This document shows positions 6,330-9,328 of a DNA stretch of 9,328 nucleotides, in pieces. The notes beneath the pieces were generated by a model that made no database searches, was not told the origin of the DNA, and saw only the letters and a list, made by a program, of their open reading frames with translations. Both the position numbers and the translations under genes were made by a program. The first letter of the stretch is position 1. Each line of letters begins with the position of its first letter. This DNA is from Chlorobiota bacterium (GTDB lineage: Bacteria > Bacteroidota > Ignavibacteria > Kapaibacteriales > NICIL-2), in NCBI GenBank assembly GCA_003695605.1, contig RFIK01000045.1, positions 1-9,328 on the forward strand, written 5' to 3'.

Positions 6330-7626
6330 AGAACGTCTCGACCACAACCGAGCGGCGTGGCGGTGGTGGCGCGCCCCCGATCTCGATGGTAGCGCGCAGT
6401 CGCTCTGCGCAAGCAGAAAGTCGGCGTTCATCCTGTGCCGAGAGCGTTGCAAGCGGCATGCCTGGCTCGACTCTGTCGCCTCGGCGGACGTGGAACACGA
6501 TGCCTGCTGCTGGATCAACGGTGTCATGTGAGCGGAGACGGCCAGCGCCGAGCTGCACCGCAACAAGCCCAATCTGCCGCGTTTGAAAACCGGTCACGTA
6601 TCCTGCCTGTGAACTTTCGACGACAAGCATCGCTGCAGTGCGGTAGCGTTCGAGCGAGGACTTCCAATCACCACCCTGTGCGGCGATCATCGCGTGGAAG
6701 CGCTCCCAAGCTCGACCAGAGGACCACACGCGGCGTGCATGCTCAATTCCTCCCGCAAGGGAAACAGCAATTCCGCTCATGTGAAGCATTGCGCCTGCAA
6801 GGTGGAGCGTCAGCTCCTCGATGTCTGGCGGGCAGTGCCGCGGATCAGCCAACGCACGCTCTGCCTCCACTACTTCGACCCAATTGCCGACGGCGTAGCC
6901 CAGCGGGTCATCCATATCGGTCAGTGCAAGGTGTACGTCAAGCCCCGCTCCTTGGGCTACCTCTTGCATTGAGAGCGCTAGCTCTCTGGCATCGGAACGG
7001 CGCTCCATAAATGCACCACGTCCAACTTTGACGTCCAGCACCAGCCCGCGCGCGCCTTCTGCAATTTTCTTGCTCAGGATTGAGGCGGTAATCAGGCCGA
7101 TAGATTCGACCGTGCCGGTTTCATCCCGCAATGCGTAGAGGATGCGATCTGCTGGAGCAAGGCGTTCGCTCTGCGCAAGCATGACCACACCCAGCGCACG
7201 GAGCTGGCGCTCGATTTCCTCATCGGTGAGCGCAACGCGGAAGCCAACGATGGATTCGAGTTTGTCAACTGTTCCGCCCGTATGACCCAGGCCGCGTCCG
7301 CTCATCATCGGGACAATTGCACCAGCTGCGGCTGCAATCGGTGCTACGAGCAGCGAGATCTTATCGCCCACTCCACCGGTGGAATGCTTATCCACCGCAT
7401 ACCCGAGGTGCTCCCAGGTATACCTGTGGCCGCTGCGTGCCATTGCTGTCGTCAGTGCGACGGTCTCGCTTCGATCAAGCCCCCGGATGCACGCAGCCAT
7501 CAAGAATGCTGCCGCTTGCGGTGGCGTAATGCTGCCGCCTACGACACCTGCGATGAACGCTGTGATCTCTTCTGCGCTGAGCGTGCCACCATCACGCTTT
7601 TTACGAAGGATCTCTGCTGGTATCAT
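6328..7626 (-). CDS. deoA: Thymidine / pyrimidine-nucleoside phosphorylase
   Basis: This enzyme splits thymidine (and possibly uridine) with phosphate into the base and (deoxy)ribose-1-phosphate, in pyrimidine salvage in the cytoplasm. The protein has 432 residues, the standard length. The phosphate-binding KHSTGGVGDK spans 80-89 and the family signature SGRGLGHTGGTVDKLE spans 109-124. Arg167, Ser182 and Lys186 line up with the substrate-binding Arg171, Ser186 and Lys190 of E. coli DeoA. Met107, just before the signature, matches E. coli Met111 as I recall it, where broad-specificity enzymes carry Lys. That favours thymidine phosphorylase, but specificity is not proven. I chose the ATG at 7626 because the family N-terminus (MIPAEILRKKRDG) follows. 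The frame is open to 7830, across the divergent methyltransferase gene, and that extension is not family-like. The stop overlaps the T run of the convergent terminator. Confidence 0.94.
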   Translation of the reverse strand: MIPAEILRKKRDGGTLSAEEITAFIAGVVGGSITPPQAAAFLMAACIRGLDRSETVALTTAMARSGHRYTWEHLGYAVDKHSTGGVGDKISLLVAPIAAAAGAIVPMMSGRGLGHTGGTVDKLESIVGFRVALTDEEIERQLRALGVVMLAQSERLAPADRILYALRDETGTVESIGLITASILSKKIAEGARGLVLDVKVGRGAFMERRSDARELALSMQEVAQGAGLDVHLALTDMDDPLGYAVGNWVEVVEAERALADPRHCPPDIEELTLHLAGAMLHMSGIAVSLAGGIEHARRVWSSGRAWERFHAMIAAQGGDWKSSLERYRTAAMLVVESSQAGYVTGFQTRQIGLVAVQLGAGRLRSHDTVDPAAGIVFHVRRGDRVEPGMPLATLSAQDERRLSACAERLRATIEIGGAPPPPRRSVVVETF

Positions 7627-7642
7627 TGCGTTGAAGGCCGAG

Positions 7643-7650
7643 TAATTTTG
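7643..7650 (+). promoter_or_regulatory. Candidate -7 promoter element TAATTTTG for the trmH-like operon
   Basis: TAATTTTG matches TAnnTTTG exactly and lies 19 bases before the ATG at 7670, which would leave a leader of about 14 bases. A TTG at 7626-7628 is closer than the usual -33 spacing, so no upstream partner is claimed. Confidence 0.45.
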
Positions 7651-7664
7651 CGTCAATCTTGCTG

Positions 7665-7672
7665 CAAAAATG
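7665..7672 (-). promoter_or_regulatory. Possible -7 element for deoA
   Basis: On the minus strand this reads CATTTTTG, one mismatch from TAnnTTTG. It would give a deoA leader of about 30 bases and would overlap the methyltransferase start codon. The support is weak. Confidence 0.2.
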
Positions 7673-8449
7673 GAAACGCTACCGCCACTGTCGAAAGCAC
7701 GTCTCCGCTTGCTCACCCGTCTCCACCATCGCCGCCACCGCGACGAGGAACGGCTCTTCCTGGCTGAGGGGATTCGCACAGTACGCGAACTGCTCGGTTC
7801 GACATACCAGGTACCGCTCCTGGTTTGCACCGAGCGCGCTGGTCAAGAGTACGCCGAGCTCATCGAAGCATTCCGCCAGCGCGGTGTTCCGTGCTATTCG
7901 GTAAGCGAGAACGATTTTGCACGCCTGGCAGACACCACAACGCCACAGGGTCTGCTGGCAGTCGTCGCCTACCCTGACTACCGAGTCGAACACATGCTCG
8001 ACGGCAGCTCTTGGATCGCGCTCGACAGCATCAGCGATCCAGGAAACGCAGGCACCATCGTGCGGACAGCACTCTGGTTCGGGTACAGTGCCATTGCGCT
8101 CGGTGCCAGTAGTGTTGATCGCTTCCACCCCAGGTTTGTCCGCGCGACGATGGGTGCGCTTTTCCATCTTCACGTCTTCGAAGTAGCGCTCGAGGAATTC
8201 CTCGACCGCATTCATACGACGCATCGCGTCATTGGTGCATCTACCCGCGACGGGATTGGACTTGCGCAGTACATTCCCCCTGCCATGCCGCATGTCCTCG
8301 TCATCGGCAGCGAAGCTCACGGGCTTTCACCCTCCGTCGAGGAGCGGCTTGACGATCGCGTCACGATCGAAGGCAGCGGAACGTTTGATTCGCTCAACGC
8401 TGCAGTAGCTGCAGGAATTGTGATGTACCACCTCCGCACTCGTGCATGA
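7670..8449 (+). CDS. TrmH/SpoU-family RNA 2'-O-methyltransferase
   Basis: This is a 259-residue enzyme that moves a methyl group from S-adenosylmethionine to a ribose 2'-OH in tRNA or rRNA. The N-terminal ~100 residues form the substrate-binding domain (RLFLAEGIRTVRELL at 28-42 is typical). The C-terminal SPOUT knot domain shows all three SpoU motifs: motif 1 DPGNAGTIVRTALWFG (123-138, with Asn126 and Arg132), motif 2 IGSEAHGLS (212-220, Glu215) and motif 3 DSLNAAVAAGI (240-250). The two-domain layout is that of the RlmB/TsnR type of 23S rRNA methyltransferases, but the target nucleotide cannot be read from the sequence. The ATG at 7670 lacks a Shine-Dalgarno and follows an A-rich stretch. 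The stop overlaps the next start in ATGA. It heads a probable operon with rdgB and a CMD-like gene. Confidence 0.93.
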   Translation: METLPPLSKARLRLLTRLHHRRHRDEERLFLAEGIRTVRELLGSTYQVPLLVCTERAGQEYAELIEAFRQRGVPCYSVSENDFARLADTTTPQGLLAVVAYPDYRVEHMLDGSSWIALDSISDPGNAGTIVRTALWFGYSAIALGASSVDRFHPRFVRATMGALFHLHVFEVALEEFLDRIHTTHRVIGASTRDGIGLAQYIPPAMPHVLVIGSEAHGLSPSVEERLDDRVTIEGSGTFDSLNAAVAAGIVMYHLRTRA

Positions 8450-9042
8450 AGATTGTACTCGCATCGGCAAATCCTGCCAAAGCCCAGGAGCTTGCATCCA
8501 TCCTCGGCTCCCTTTTCGAGGACACATTGACGATTCTCACCGCCACCGATCTGCTCGGTGCAGACTGGCGTGTCGAAGAGCCAGGTCACACGCTCGAAGA
8601 AAATGCCTACTTGAAAGCAGTAGCTGTCGCAGAACGCACATTTCTCCCCACCATTGCCGACGATACCGGTCTCGAGGTGGAGGCGCTCGGTGGGCTGCCG
8701 GGCGTACGCACCGCACGCTTTGCGGGCGAGAACGCAACGTGGGAAGCAAACAATGCGCTGTTGCTCGAGCAACTCACGCATGTCAGCGACCGGCGTGCTC
8801 GTTTTCGGACTGTGCTCTGCTACCGCGATAATCTGCGGACAGTCCTCGCCGAAGGAATCTGCACTGGCACCATCGCACCTGAACCTCGCGGCGGTGGTGG
8901 CTTCGGCTATGATCCGCTCTTCATCCCCGATGGTTACGATCGAACGTTCGCAGAAATGGCACCCGAAGAAAAACACACCATCTCCCACCGCCGCCGTGCA
9001 CTCGAACAATTAGCCGGACGCCTCCGCACGCTATGGAGCTAA
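8446..9042 (+). CDS. rdgB: RdgB/HAM1-family non-canonical purine NTP pyrophosphatase
   Basis: This enzyme hydrolyses dITP, ITP, XTP and similar deaminated purine nucleotides to monophosphates, keeping them out of DNA and RNA. The protein has 198 residues, almost the same as the E. coli enzyme. Visible motifs are the N-terminal ASANPAKAQEL (6-16), TLEENAYLKA (49-58), ADDTGLEVEALGGLPGVRTA (71-90) with the catalytic Asp pair 72-73, GGFGYDPLFIP (151-161), and EKHTISHRR (175-183). The start ATG at 8446 overlaps the methyltransferase stop by four bases. The start has no Shine-Dalgarno, so translation is probably coupled. The stop at 9040-9042 lies inside the start of the next gene. Confidence 0.96.
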   Translation: MKIVLASANPAKAQELASILGSLFEDTLTILTATDLLGADWRVEEPGHTLEENAYLKAVAVAERTFLPTIADDTGLEVEALGGLPGVRTARFAGENATWEANNALLLEQLTHVSDRRARFRTVLCYRDNLRTVLAEGICTGTIAPEPRGGGGFGYDPLFIPDGYDRTFAEMAPEEKHTISHRRRALEQLAGRLRTLWS

Positions 9043-9328
9043 CACCGCACGTCCAACTTGAGCGCGCCCTTGCGAATGTCTGCACACTGGATCGTTCCAG
9101 CGCACTTATCGTCGCTGCTGTAGCGAGCCAAGCAGCAGCGGAGTTGGATATTCTGCATCACAGTGTGCATGCGTACTTCGACTGCAATAGCGATGGAACG
9201 CGGCTCTACGAGGCACTGCTTGGGACGTATCTCTTCGCTGGTTTCCCAGCGGCAATCGAAGGACTTCGAACTGCCCACGCGGTTGCCCGTGCACGCGGCG
9301 CTCGCTTCTGCTGCCAGCATGGCGAGCC
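9033..9328 (+). CDS. Carboxymuconolactone-decarboxylase-like protein, N-terminal part (3' end outside window)
   Basis: From the ATG at 9033 the frame stays open to the window edge, giving 98 residues. The segment YEALLGTYLFAGFPAAIEGL (59-78) matches a pattern I know from the CMD/AhpD family, an all-alpha fold that includes decarboxylases and peroxidase-coupled disulfide reductases. Residues 24-38 are Ala-rich and probably helical. The start overlaps the end of rdgB by 10 bases in another frame, so it is likely the third gene of this operon. Two adjacent cysteines occur at 93-94 near the edge. Any catalytic CxxC further on would lie outside the window, so the function is open. The codon use looks like its neighbours'. 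Confidence 0.72.
   Translation, partial: MELTPHVQLERALANVCTLDRSSALIVAAVASQAAAELDILHHSVHAYFDCNSDGTRLYEALLGTYLFAGFPAAIEGLRTAHAVARARGARFCCQHGE

Noticed and set aside
7679..8320. Minus strand open frame (213 codons) opposite the methyltransferase
   Set aside because: It lies opposite all three SpoU motifs of a well-supported gene and has no motif of its own.

Overview
The window is a dense bacterial chromosome segment with eight recognisable complete genes or gene ends plus one gene running off the right edge. The largest gap between genes is about 190 bases. Base composition looks moderately GC-rich by eye. Two intergenic sites match TAnnTTTG, the -7 promoter element known from Bacteroidota. 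The ECF sigma factor also resembles proteins of the Bacteroidota/Chlorobiota/Kapaibacteriota lineage. I therefore suggest that superphylum, with low confidence. I see no insertion sequence, prophage, CRISPR array, tRNA or rRNA.

Layout, left to right. (1) The C-terminal part of a superfamily 1 Upf1/Dna2-like helicase (+, open at the left edge) overlaps ruvC, the Holliday-junction resolvase, by 20 bases. (2) A large Lon-family protease with a Ser-Lys dyad lies convergent on the minus strand. Its ATP-binding motifs look degenerate, as in LonC. (3) A divergent intergenic region with candidate promoters follows. (4) Next comes a three-gene + strand operon: ECF sigma factor, single-pass membrane anti-sigma-like protein, and a TlpA-like thioredoxin lipoprotein. 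The genes are joined by two ATGA overlaps and closed by a clear intrinsic terminator. (5) Thymidine/pyrimidine-nucleoside phosphorylase lies convergent on the minus strand. (6) Across a 43-base divergent gap is a + strand operon: a SpoU/TrmH-type RNA 2'-O-methyltransferase, an RdgB/HAM1 nucleotide-pool sanitising pyrophosphatase, and the start of a carboxymuconolactone-decarboxylase-like gene cut by the right edge.

Most of this is housekeeping: recombination and repair, RNA modification, nucleotide salvage and sanitation. The part most likely to hold undescribed biology is the sigma / anti-sigma / TlpA operon. It couples an envelope thiol-disulfide protein to a transcription switch whose anti-sigma factor lacks the usual zinc motif. 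The divergent Lon-like protease with worn-down ATPase motifs is the second point of interest. I found no clearly novel defence or mobile system.
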